Of a DNA stretch of 32,439 nt, positions 22,412 through 31,407 are shown in pieces. The stretch lies in NCBI GenBank assembly GCA_020027875.1, contig JAHRHA010000088.1:1-32439 (forward strand), in the 5' to 3' direction. The first letter of the stretch is position 1. Each line of letters begins with the position of its first letter. The notes beneath the pieces were generated by a model. That model did no database searches. It saw only the letters and a list, made by a program, of their open reading frames with translations, and was not told the DNA's origin. The stretch is from Micromonosporaceae bacterium (GTDB taxonomy: Bacteria > Actinomycetota > Actinomycetes > Mycobacteriales > Micromonosporaceae). The position numbers and the translations under genes are program-made.

Positions 22412-23506
22412 ATGACGATCCCAGCGCGGCGCGTGGTGGTTGTCGGTGCCGGTGTCGCCGGATTGACCGTGACCGCCACACTCGCCGCGGCCGGCCTCGA
22501 CGTGCTGTGTCTGGAAGCCCGCGATCGGATCGGCGGACGAGTATTGTCCGTCGATGTCGCCGGCGGGTCACTCGACCTCGGGGCGACCTGGTTCTGGGCC
22601 GGCGAGCGGCGGGTCCAGAACTTGGCCGCCGAGCTGGGCGTGCAGACCTTCGAACAACACTGCGCCGGCGCCGCGTTATTCGACCATCCCGCCGGTGTAC
22701 TGCGCCTCGACGACAATCCGATCGACGTTGCGGCCGGCCGCTACACCGCGGGCGCGCACAGCCTGACCCGGGCCCTGGCTTCGACCATTCCCGCCCCAAG
22801 CATTCAGCGGAGCAGTCCCGTCACTTCGATCACGACTGATCCGACGGGACTGTTGGTCGATACCGCGACCGGCGCCAGTCACGCCGCACACGTCGTCCTC
22901 GCGATTCCGCCCGCCCTAGCAGCCACAACGATCGATATGCGACCCGGGCTGCCAAATCGGTTGCTGCGGCTGGCCCAATCCACCCCTGTGTGGATGGGTG
23001 CGATCACAAAAATTGTGGTCCAGTACCCCGACGCTTTCTGGCGTCGACAGGGACTCGCCGGCACCGCAGTCAGCCTGCTCGGCCCGCTACGGGAGCTGCA
23101 CGACATGTCCGGGCCGCACGGCAACCCGGCGGCGTTGTTCGGCTTCACCACCGACATGACACCGGACACGGTGAACATGAATACGCGTGTCCTCAGCCAG
23201 CTTGTGCGCCTCTACGGCCCAGAAGCCGCAGACCCGATCCGGATAATCCTCCAGGACTGGAGCCGGGAAGCCTTCACCTTACCGGCCGGCGTCGAGCCCT
23301 CCACCAACTACGCGCTGTTTGGCCATTCGCTCTACGCCACACCAACATTCGACGGGCGGCTGCACTGGGCCGCCACCGAAACCTCGTCCGTCCATCCAGG
23401 CCGCGTCGAAGGTGCGATAGCCGCAGCGCTCCGCGCCACCCAGGCAATACTCGCGAACCTAAACGGCCCACGGCAGAAGGACTACACGGAAGTGGGGCGG
23501 CACTGA
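22412..23506 (+). CDS. Flavin monoamine oxidase family protein
   Basis: A 364-aa protein. The FAD-binding N-terminus is clear: RVVVVGAGVAGLTVTATLAAAGLDVLCLEARDRIGGRVLSV, followed by LDLGATWFWAGERRV. The C-terminal FAD motif is LHWAATETSSVHPGRVEGAI. It is shorter than the usual ~450 residues, but both FAD halves are present. It would oxidise an amine or a related C-N or C-C bond, substrate unknown. Spacing to the ABM-like gene is 30 bp, so cotranscription is likely. Confidence 0.88.
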   Translation: MTIPARRVVVVGAGVAGLTVTATLAAAGLDVLCLEARDRIGGRVLSVDVAGGSLDLGATWFWAGERRVQNLAAELGVQTFEQHCAGAALFDHPAGVLRLDDNPIDVAAGRYTAGAHSLTRALASTIPAPSIQRSSPVTSITTDPTGLLVDTATGASHAAHVVLAIPPALAATTIDMRPGLPNRLLRLAQSTPVWMGAITKIVVQYPDAFWRRQGLAGTAVSLLGPLRELHDMSGPHGNPAALFGFTTDMTPDTVNMNTRVLSQLVRLYGPEAADPIRIILQDWSREAFTLPAGVEPSTNYALFGHSLYATPTFDGRLHWAATETSSVHPGRVEGAIAAALRATQAILANLNGPRQKDYTEVGRH

Positions 23507-23568
23507 CTGCGTCTCCACGTTCAGCTACAACCACACGACAAAAATCGCAGTCCGAGATCTTTATCCTG

Positions 23569-23892
23569 ATGCTGGTCCCTATTGGGATCGTCGCTGGCTG
23601 GACCTCACGCCACCCCTTCGACCTGATTTGGAACTACGGTCTGCGACACCTGACCGGATCACCAGCCCTGCCGCCCAATCCGCAACGCCGCCGCCACGCC
23701 TTCAAACTCGCCACCATCTTCTTGGTCGCTATCGGGCTGCTGTTCGCGTTCGGGTACGCCACGGTGGCATTGATTCTCGGTGCCTTGATGGTTGCAGTAT
23801 GTGGTCTGGTCACTAGCGTCAACTTTTGCGTGCCCTCAACGATGCTGAACATTGTGGATACCAAGAGGAATGAGCGACGCGGGAGCTCCTAA
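23569..23892 (+). CDS. DUF4395-like small membrane protein
   Basis: About 107 aa from ATG 23569. It has two or three hydrophobic helices and the DUF4395 phrases LPPNPQRRRHAFKLATIFLVAIGLLFAFG and FCVPSTM. The frame is open upstream through the amine oxidase stop, so a non-ATG start near 23500 (giving about 130 aa) is possible; the ATG has no strong ribosome site. Function unknown. It is the last gene of the LysR-linked group. Confidence 0.6.
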   Translation: MLVPIGIVAGWTSRHPFDLIWNYGLRHLTGSPALPPNPQRRRHAFKLATIFLVAIGLLFAFGYATVALILGALMVAVCGLVTSVNFCVPSTMLNIVDTKRNERRGSS

Positions 23893-23933
23893 ACGCCATC
23901 GTCCTGAGTCAAGCCGTCGCGGTACGGCGCGCG

Positions 23934-24517
23934 GTGGCGGACCCGACCGGCCCAGCCCCACAAGCGGTCCAGGTTGAGTCCGCGGGTCGGGAGGGTACCC
24001 CCGTGTTCACGGTCGTCACCAACAACGAGGACGCGCCAGCAGGCCAGGTTGACGGCGGGTCGCTGATCGACGAGATCGTGAGGGAGGACGCGCGGCGGAT
24101 GCCCGCCGCCGCGCTGGAGGCCGATGTCGCTGCGTACGTCGCAGGCACGCCGAAGATCACCGAGGTGTTGCCGCTGTACCTGCACGGCCTGTCTACACAG
24201 GACTTCGCTCCAGCGTTGGAGGGGTGGCTCGGCACCGGTGCGGGCCCGTCCGCGGCGACGATCACCGGCTGACCGGTCAGTGGCAGGACGAGGCGCGCCA
24301 GTTCAACAAACCGGGATCTGTCCAGTGTGGACTAGTCTACCTGTGGGCAGACGGGGTACACCTCAACGTACGCCTGGACGAGGAGAATCTCGACGAGCTG
24401 CTCGCGTTCTACGACTACCCCGCCGAGCAATGGCTCCACCTGCGCACGACCAACCCGATGGAGTCGACCTTCGCCACCGTGCGTCACCGCACCAAGGTCC
24501 CAAGGGGCGCGGCGTAG
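23934..24517 (+). pseudogene. Deleted IS256-family transposase
   Basis: Three transposase pieces survive: GGSLIDEIVREDARRMPAAALEADVAAYVAG (N-terminus); TPKITEVLPLYLHGLSTQDFAPALEGWLG then, after a frame change near 24260, LTGQWQDEARQF and VYLWADGVHLNVRLDEE; and DELLAFYDYPAEQWLHLRTTNPMESTFATVRHRTKV. The DNA-binding middle and most of the catalytic core between the DGVH and TTNPMESTFATVR regions have been cut out. At about 195 codons instead of about 410, it cannot transpose. I could not find terminal inverted repeats. Confidence 0.8.
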
Positions 24518-24584
24518 CCAGGATCCATCCACAGGTATTGACAATTGCTCCAGTTCGCGCTGTGACCACTGTTAGGCTGAGTTC

Positions 24585-25721
24585 GTGCGGCATGTGCTGA
24601 TCCTGGGTGCGGGCTTTGGCGGGCTGGAACTCGCCACACTTCTCTCCGGGTCAATGAGCGACGAGTTCCATGTCACCCTCATCGACCAGAACGACACGTT
24701 CATCTTCGGCTTCTCAAAGCTGGAGATCCTCATTGGACGCCAGACCCGGGAGGCGGTCAGTCTCCCGTACCGCGACATCACGAAGCCCGGCGTGCGGTTC
24801 CGCCAGGAGCGCGTAATCGCCATCGATCCGCCGCGGCGACACGTGGTCACGGACGGTGGCACCTACGATTCCGACTTCCTCGTTGTCGCCCTGGGGGCCG
24901 ACTACGACCCGGCGGTAACCCCGGGTTTCGTGGCGGACGGCCATGAGTACTACTCACCGGCCGGCGCGGAACGGCTGCGCGATGCGCTCGCGGCCTTTAC
25001 CGGTGGCACGCTGATCGTGGCCATCCTTGGGGTCCCGTTCAAGTGTCCACCCGCGCCGTACGAGGGTGCGCTCCTGATCCATGAGTACCTCATGGAGCGC
25101 GGAGTGCGTGACGTGACCGATATTCAGGTGGTGAGCCCGATGGGCTCGCCGATTCCGGTCTCCGCGGAGGCGTCCGCCGCGATCGTGCTGGCACTCGCGG
25201 AGCGCGGTATCGGCTACACGCCCGGCCACCGCGTCACTGCGCTCGACCCGAGCGCACATGTCGCCCGTCTGGCTACCGGGGACCGTCCCTATGACCTCTT
25301 CGTTGGCGTCCCGGTGCACCGGGTGCCGGCGGTGGTTGCTGAGTCCGGGCTGACCAAGGGTGGCAACGACGGCTGGGCAGCGGTGAATCCCCGTACGCTG
25401 GCGACGCCCTTCCCCGGCGTCTACGCGCTCGGTGACTGCGCTGACGCCCCGGTGCCGCGGGCCGGCGTCTTCGCGGAGAACGCCGCACGGGTCGTGGCGG
25501 ATCAGATCGCCGCGGCCATCCGCGGATCGGGGCCGACGGACCCGTACAACGGTCAAGGGTCGTGCTACGTCGAGTTCGGCGAGGGCCTCGTCGGCAAGCT
25601 CGACGCCGATTTCCTCTCCGGTCCGTCGCCAAGTGCGCCGTTCCTCGGGCCGTCGCTGGAGTTGGCGACGGAGAAGGCACGGTTCGCTGCCACCCGGCGG
25701 CAGCGATGGTTCGGCACTTGA
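24585..25721 (+). CDS. Sulfide:quinone-oxidoreductase-like FAD protein
   Basis: A 378-aa protein. The N-terminal FAD motif is VLILGAGFGGLELATLLS; the family motif GVPFKCPPAPYEGALLIHEYL carries a redox Cys; the C-terminal FAD motif is GVYALGDCADAPVPRAGVFAENAARVVADQI, with a second conserved Cys. It probably oxidises sulfide or reduces a quinone at the membrane surface. The start is GTG 24585. TAGGCT, a good -10, ends 6 bp before it with no ribosome site, so a leaderless mRNA is likely. It fits with the DsrE and cysteine desulfurase remains downstream as sulfur metabolism. Confidence 0.87.
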   Translation: MRHVLILGAGFGGLELATLLSGSMSDEFHVTLIDQNDTFIFGFSKLEILIGRQTREAVSLPYRDITKPGVRFRQERVIAIDPPRRHVVTDGGTYDSDFLVVALGADYDPAVTPGFVADGHEYYSPAGAERLRDALAAFTGGTLIVAILGVPFKCPPAPYEGALLIHEYLMERGVRDVTDIQVVSPMGSPIPVSAEASAAIVLALAERGIGYTPGHRVTALDPSAHVARLATGDRPYDLFVGVPVHRVPAVVAESGLTKGGNDGWAAVNPRTLATPFPGVYALGDCADAPVPRAGVFAENAARVVADQIAAAIRGSGPTDPYNGQGSCYVEFGEGLVGKLDADFLSGPSPSAPFLGPSLELATEKARFAATRRQRWFGT

Positions 25722-25754
25722 TGGGAAGCCTTCGCGATGTGGCGCCTTGGGGTA

Positions 25755-25792
25755 TTCACACCGAAGGAAGTCATTGGTTCGATCCCAGTATC
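25755..25792 (+). pseudogene. 3' half of a tRNA-Val(CAC), possible attachment-site remnant
   Basis: The anticodon loop TTCACAC (25755-25761), 3' anticodon strand CGAAG, a variable region of 6 bases (GAAGTC) and a complete T-arm ATTGG-TTCGATC-CCAGT (25773-25789) followed by ATC match actinobacterial tRNA-Val(CAC). The acceptor and D-arm half is absent. A 3' half alone is what integration into a tRNA gene leaves at one end. Confidence 0.6.
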
Positions 25793-25799
25793 GTCGACG

Positions 25800-26507
25800 A
25801 GTACGCCGGCGTTGTACGGCCTCGTTCACCGGGCATGGCAACCTCGTTGGCGGCGGGACGCTAGACCAGCCGCACGACATACAGCAGGTACTCCTTGCGG
25901 TTGAGCGAATTGTGGTCCGACCGCGGCGGGTCGGGACTCGGGTTAACGCCTGCAGGCGACGATGCCGACTCGCGACGGCTTGAGCGAGGATCACCCGCAG
26001 ATCAAACATGAGAATGCGCGTCGTGGACGTCGGCGACTTTTCCAACGACCGTTGGACCGGCGGGACGTGGACGAAGGTCGGGTGGGGTCGCGCGAGATCA
26101 CCTTTGGCCGATGAGCCGGCGGTCGTGGATCTGGGACTGTGTCGATAGGCAACGGTCGGCTCCTGTCTGAGGTGCCAGCCGTTGTTACCCGGGTGGTTGT
26201 CCAGAGGGAACTGCCGTCGATGGACTCGGCCCGGGACCGGAGGGGTTCGGGTCGTGGATGGGGACCTGGAATGGCGCGAGCGCCCGGCCTCCGATTCGTC
26301 GGCGAGTTCCTGGATGGCGATCACTCCGATCTCGCCGCCGGATGGGCCGCCCGGAATTTTCCGAGGGCAGTGAATGCGCCGGACGGGTCCACCGTTATGT
26401 CAGTCGTTACCGGGACGCCGTATATCTGGATCAGGACTAGTCAGCACGTTCCTCAGAAGCCGCTGCAGGTGACAGCCGGCGCTCGAGTTCTTCAACACCT
26501 TGGTTGA
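25800..26507. other. 700-bp stretch without a recognisable gene
   Basis: It follows the tRNA fragment. Open frames cross it on both strands, but none has a domain, a good start or consistent codon bias. A plus-strand tail ending at 26440 (GRVHRYVSRYRDAVYLDQD) may be a decayed gene end. Together with the remnants on either side, it looks like degenerate DNA. Confidence 0.4.
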
Positions 26508-27339
26508 CCGGTCGGAACGGGCGTCGGGCTGTGTTGTGATGCGACGGTTAACGCTGACTCCCACGACCTTCCGCTGCTGGCCGCCAAGGACTACACCGCG
26601 CCCTCGCTGTTCGAACCGGCGAAACTGCTCCGCGAAGCCCGTCGCCAGAAGAACCTGCCCGACGTGGCGGTCCCCCCAGTTGGCTTGCTCGACCCGGACG
26701 GCGCATCGTGCGCTACGTCGACGCCAGCGGCCGAGGGCACCTGCATCACGGATGGGCCTGCTACCACACCGAGATGTGGACCGTCGATCTGGACGGCGTC
26801 GACATCGGCGTGGTCGGTATGGCCGTCGGCGCGCCGTTCGCCGTTCTGGTCGCCGAGTAGCTCGCCGTGTCCGGTGCCGACCTGGTCGTCAGCGTCACCT
26901 CCGCCGGCCAGATCTCTCCGATCGAGCGGCTCCCATGTTTCGTGCTCATCGACCGGGCGTTGAGCGATGGGGCCACCAGCAGCCACTACCAGCCGCCGGC
27001 CCGCTGGAGCCACCTGGACCGCAAGATCCGCGCCCAGCTCGATGGTACGTTCGATCACCTTCGCGAACCGGTCCTCGCCGGCGCATCGTGGACCACCGAC
27101 GCGCCCTACCGGGAAACCGCGACCGCCATCGCCGCCGCCGAAGCCGAGGGGATCGCCTGCGTGGAGATGGAAGCCGCGGCCCTTACGCCTACGCCACCGC
27201 CCGCCAACGGCAAGTGGTGTGCCTGGCGCACGTCACTATCACCATGGCCACCGATGGCGACGACTTCGACAAAGGCGTCGACAACGGCGTGCACGACGCG
27301 CTCGCGGTCGTCCGCGCCGCCGCCGTAGCCCTCCGCTGA
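26508..27339 (+). pseudogene. Nucleoside phosphorylase / MTA-SAH nucleosidase-like gene, broken
   Basis: Three frames together read as one enzyme: PLLAAKDYTAPSLFEPAKLLREARRQKNLPDV; then VRYVDASGRGHLHHGWACYHTEMW...VVGMAVGAPFAVLVAE-stop-LAVSGADLVVSVTSAGQI...EGIACVEMEAAAL; then YAYATARQRQVVCLAHVT...DGDDFDKGVDNGVHDAL. The motif VEMEAAAL (nucleoside binding) is typical of PNP/UDP phosphorylases. Lesions: a one-base deletion near 26699, TAG at 26858-26860 where CAG is expected, and a one-base deletion near 27181. The 5' start is also missing, so the gene is dead. Confidence 0.75.
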
Positions 27340-27442
27340 CCGCGACTCCTGCCAGACCCGAACTACTCCTCACGCGCGCCGTTCATAGTGCCGGCCGTCC
27401 TCCACCAAGCCGGGAGGCACAGCGCCGTTCGGTGACGCCCAT

Positions 27443-28826
<1,384 letters not shown>

Positions 28827-28846
28827 CCTCCAGTAGGGAGTGCATC

Positions 28847-29203
28847 GTGAGCGACAAGATGCTGTTCATCCTCAACGATCCGCCGTACGGAACCGAACGG
28901 GTCTTCAACGGGCTGCGTCTGGCGGGCGCGCTGGCCAAGCGGAATGGCGTCGAGGTGCGGGTGTTTCTGATGGGCGATGCGGTCGCCGCCGCGATGGCCA
29001 ACCATAAACTCCCCGACGGCTACTACCACCTCGACCGGATGATCGGTGCCTGCGCCCGCTACGGCGCCGACATCGGTTGCTGCGGCAAGTGCATGGACGC
29101 CCGCGGCATCACCGAGGACATGCTGACCAAGGGCACCCGGCGGTCCACACTGGACGAACTGGCCGACTGGAACCTGTGGGCCGAGAAGGTTGTCAGCTTC
29201 TGA
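28847..29203 (+). CDS. DsrE-family sulfur-carrier protein
   Basis: A 118-aa protein from GTG 28847 with GGGAG about 6 nt upstream. The fold signature is MLFILNDPPYGTERVFNGLRLAGALAKRNGVEVRVFLMGDAVAAA, and the C-terminal part has the cysteines YGADIGCCGKCMDARGI, the likely sulfur-carrying site. DsrE/DsrF proteins relay persulfide sulfur or bind sulfur-related thiols. It fits with the SQR-like protein and the cysteine desulfurase remnant. Confidence 0.85.
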   Translation: MSDKMLFILNDPPYGTERVFNGLRLAGALAKRNGVEVRVFLMGDAVAAAMANHKLPDGYYHLDRMIGACARYGADIGCCGKCMDARGITEDMLTKGTRRSTLDELADWNLWAEKVVSF

Positions 29204-29753
29204 CTCCAGGCGACTGGGCATGGGTCGAGGTTGCGCTGAACGCAGGCGCTGCACGGCCGCGATGAGCAGCGCGGCGACGCGATCGATGTCGGGCTCGGTA
29301 GTCCACCGTCCCAGGCTCAGGCGCGCTGCGCCACGGGCTCGCTCGCGTTCGATCCCCATCGCGGAGAGCACCGGCGACGGATCGGTGGTGCCGGCATGGC
29401 AGGCTGAGCCGGTCGAGGCTGCCAGTTCGGGTTCGGCGGCAAGCCGCGCATCGCCGGAGACGTCGGTGATGCTGAGGTTGAGGGTTGTTGGGCAGCCGCC
29501 GGTCGGGATGACCGCTGATAAGCATGTGGCCAAGCTCGTCGGCCAACCGGTGGTGCAGCCGGTCCCGTAATACGACCAACCGGCTCGGGCCATCGCTGGC
29601 GAGGTCGGCGCGGGCCAGGTCGGCTGCGGCGCCGAGGGCCACGGCGAGCGCGACATTCTCAGTGCCGGAGCGCAGCCCGTGTTCCTGCCCGCCGCCGTAG
29701 ACGACGGGTTCCAGCGTCAGGCCGGGTCGGACGCGCACGGACGGCCTGCACAC
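29193..29753 (-). pseudogene. Cysteine desulfurase (NifS/IscS) remnant
   Basis: Minus-strand pieces read LEPVVYGGGQEHGLRSGTENVALAVALGAAADLA; then, after one inserted base near 29488, TLNLSITDVSGDARLAAEPELAASTGSACHAG and GAARLSLGRWTTEPDIDRVAALLIAAV. The active-site Cys (GSACHAG) is present but the PLP-binding N-terminal half is missing. The end overlaps the DsrE stop region. It cannot be active. Confidence 0.75.
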
Positions 29754-29798
29754 CGGTCAGGACATCTTGCGTGCGCTGGCCGCCCGCTTCGACACCCA

Positions 29799-29938
29799 GA
29801 CTGCTCGCCCGCGGCCCGTACTTCTTTGCTGACCTGGACGAAGTCACCGCTGCCGACGAGCAGGCTGCCATCGATGCCGGCCACATCCAGGCCAACGGCA
29901 TCGACTTCGTCGGCAGCCGAACGACCCGGATCGACTGA
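29799..29938 (+). pseudogene. C-terminal fragment of an unidentified protein
   Basis: One frame reads GPYFFADLDEVTAADEQAAIDAGHIQANGIDF and ends VGSRTTRID and TGA. It has the composition and codon bias of a real protein end, but no start and no recognisable family. Confidence 0.3.
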
Positions 29939-30040
29939 CCCGCAGCAGCGGCCACGCACTGGGTATGTTGGTTCCGAATCTCACCACAACTTCGCGAAAC
30001 GGCTTGCGCGACCAGCATCTGAAAGCGCACACTTACGAAC

Positions 30041-30376
30041 GTGGCCGCTTACGGAGATGTCGACCTGGGCATCCTCGGTGACCCGACGCGGCGAGCGATC
30101 TTCGAGCTGCTAGCTCGACGTCCGTGCTCGGTCGGGGAGCTGGCCGAGCACCTGCCGATCACCCCGCAGGCCGTGTCCCAGCACCTACGGGTGCTCAGAG
30201 ACGGCGGCCTAGTCGTCGCCACCCCAGAGGGCACTCGCCGCATCTACCGGCTGAACCCGGACCGGGTTGCCGCCTTCGCGGCGTACTTCCAGCGCATCTG
30301 GGACGACGCATTGACCGCTTTTCAGAAGGCTGCCGACGCGGCCACCACCCAATCCGAACAGGAGCAGCAACTATGA
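30041..30376 (+). CDS. ArsR-family winged-helix repressor
   Basis: A 111-aa protein from GTG 30041. It has the ArsR HTH: LGDPTRRAIFELLARRPCSVGELAEHLPITPQAVSQHLRVLRDGGLVVATPEGTRRIYRLN. There are no metal-binding Cys pairs, so it is the SRPBCC-linked type of ArsR that responds to an organic ligand or works with its partner protein. No ribosome site is visible before the start. The stop overlaps the next ATG (ATGA). Confidence 0.88.
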   Translation: MAAYGDVDLGILGDPTRRAIFELLARRPCSVGELAEHLPITPQAVSQHLRVLRDGGLVVATPEGTRRIYRLNPDRVAAFAAYFQRIWDDALTAFQKAADAATTQSEQEQQL

Positions 30377-30855
30377 GCGCCGCACCCGCCGTTCCCACTC
30401 TGCACGGGAGTGCCACCGTCGCCATGTCCGTAGAGAACGCGTTCGCCTTCTTCACCGACTCGTTCGGCCGCTGGTGGCCAGCCGACTACCACATCGGCCA
30501 AGCAGAGATGGCCGACGCCGTCCTCGAACCGCGAGAAGGTGGACGCTGGTACGAACGCGGCACCGACGGCAGCGAATGCGACTGGGGGCGGGTGCTGGCC
30601 TGGGAACCACCGTACCGGCTCGTCGTCACCTGGCAGGTCAACGGCCAATGGCAGTACGACGATGACCCCGAACACGCCAGCGAGATCGAGGTCCGGTTCA
30701 CGCCGAACGGTCCTGAGCAGACCACCGTCGAGCTCGAACACCGACACCTCGATCGCCTCGTCGCCGGACAAGCAATCCACGACACCATCGGCCAAGGCGG
30801 CGGCTGGACCGCCATTCTGGAGACGTTCGCGAAGTCCGCAGAGGCCCAAATGTAA
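30373..30855 (+). CDS. SRPBCC (AHSA1-like) ligand-binding protein
   Basis: A 160-aa protein with the SRPBCC/AHSA1 pattern: HGSATVAMSVENAFAFFTDSFGRWWP, then EPREGGRWYERGTDGSECDWGRVLAWEPPYRLVVTWQV, then EIEVRFTPNGPEQTTVELEHRHLDRL. These proteins have a deep pocket for a hydrophobic ligand. Coupled ArsR-SRPBCC pairs are common in actinobacteria; the pair probably senses and handles one small molecule. ATG 30373 overlaps the ArsR stop. Confidence 0.88.
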   Translation: MSAAPAVPTLHGSATVAMSVENAFAFFTDSFGRWWPADYHIGQAEMADAVLEPREGGRWYERGTDGSECDWGRVLAWEPPYRLVVTWQVNGQWQYDDDPEHASEIEVRFTPNGPEQTTVELEHRHLDRLVAGQAIHDTIGQGGGWTAILETFAKSAEAQM

Positions 30856-30869
30856 CTGGACCCGTCGTT

Positions 30870-31402
30870 TGCCGCGGGAGGCACTTGAGACCGCCCTGGT
30901 CGTCGCCCGCCAGCTGCGCTTGACGGCCTTCGTCACGCTTCCCGAATCGCTGCTCGCCGACGTCGACCTGGCCGAGGGACGGACGGACGTCGCCGCGACC
31001 GCGTACGAGCACGCCTATGCATTGTCGCTGCAGCTCGGTGATCCTTGCTGGGAGGATCGCCGCCCGCCGATCGGGCTTGTCGCCGATCGGCGGGGAGACC
31101 CCGAATCGGCCCTGCGTTGGGTCACCGAGGCACGCTTGCGATGCGTCCGGTTGCCGGATGCCTGGCTGTGGGTCGAGGGCTACTGTCTCGACGCGCTGTG
31201 CGCCCTCGCCATCGAGCATCACCAACCTGCAGCGGCGCAATGGATCGCCGATCTCGAAGCGCTGGCGACGCGAACTGGAATGCGCGAGCTCGTCGCCCGA
31301 GCCTACGTGCACCGCGGCCGTCTCGGCGATCGGACAGCGGTCGACGCCGCCCGCGTCCTCGCCGCCGAGGTCGACAATCCGGCGGTCCTTCGCCTCGACT
31401 GA
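30870..31402 (+). pseudogene. C-terminal TPR-like remnant of a LuxR/LAL regulator
   Basis: An open frame without start, reading RLPREALETALVVARQLRLTAFVTLPESLLADVDLAEG... through ALSLQLGDPCWEDRRPPIGLVADRRGDPESALRWVTEARLRC to a normal stop at 31402. The helical-repeat pattern with ALRW, LGDPCW and TRTGMRELVARAYVHRGRLGD is that of the C-terminus of large LuxR-type ATPase regulators. The HTH and ATPase are gone. The frame joins the SRPBCC region only by chance. Confidence 0.6.
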
Positions 31403-31407
31403 GTGTG

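Noticed and set aside
21696-22415. 239-codon plus-strand frame across the LysR promoter
   Set aside because: It is antisense to the LysR gene and out of frame with the ABM-like gene, which has its own strong ribosome site at 22100.
24954-26324. 456-codon minus-strand frame
   Set aside because: It is antisense to the SQR-like gene and its WDRTND phrase is the reverse reading of a tRNA T-arm, which is what led to the tRNA fragment call.
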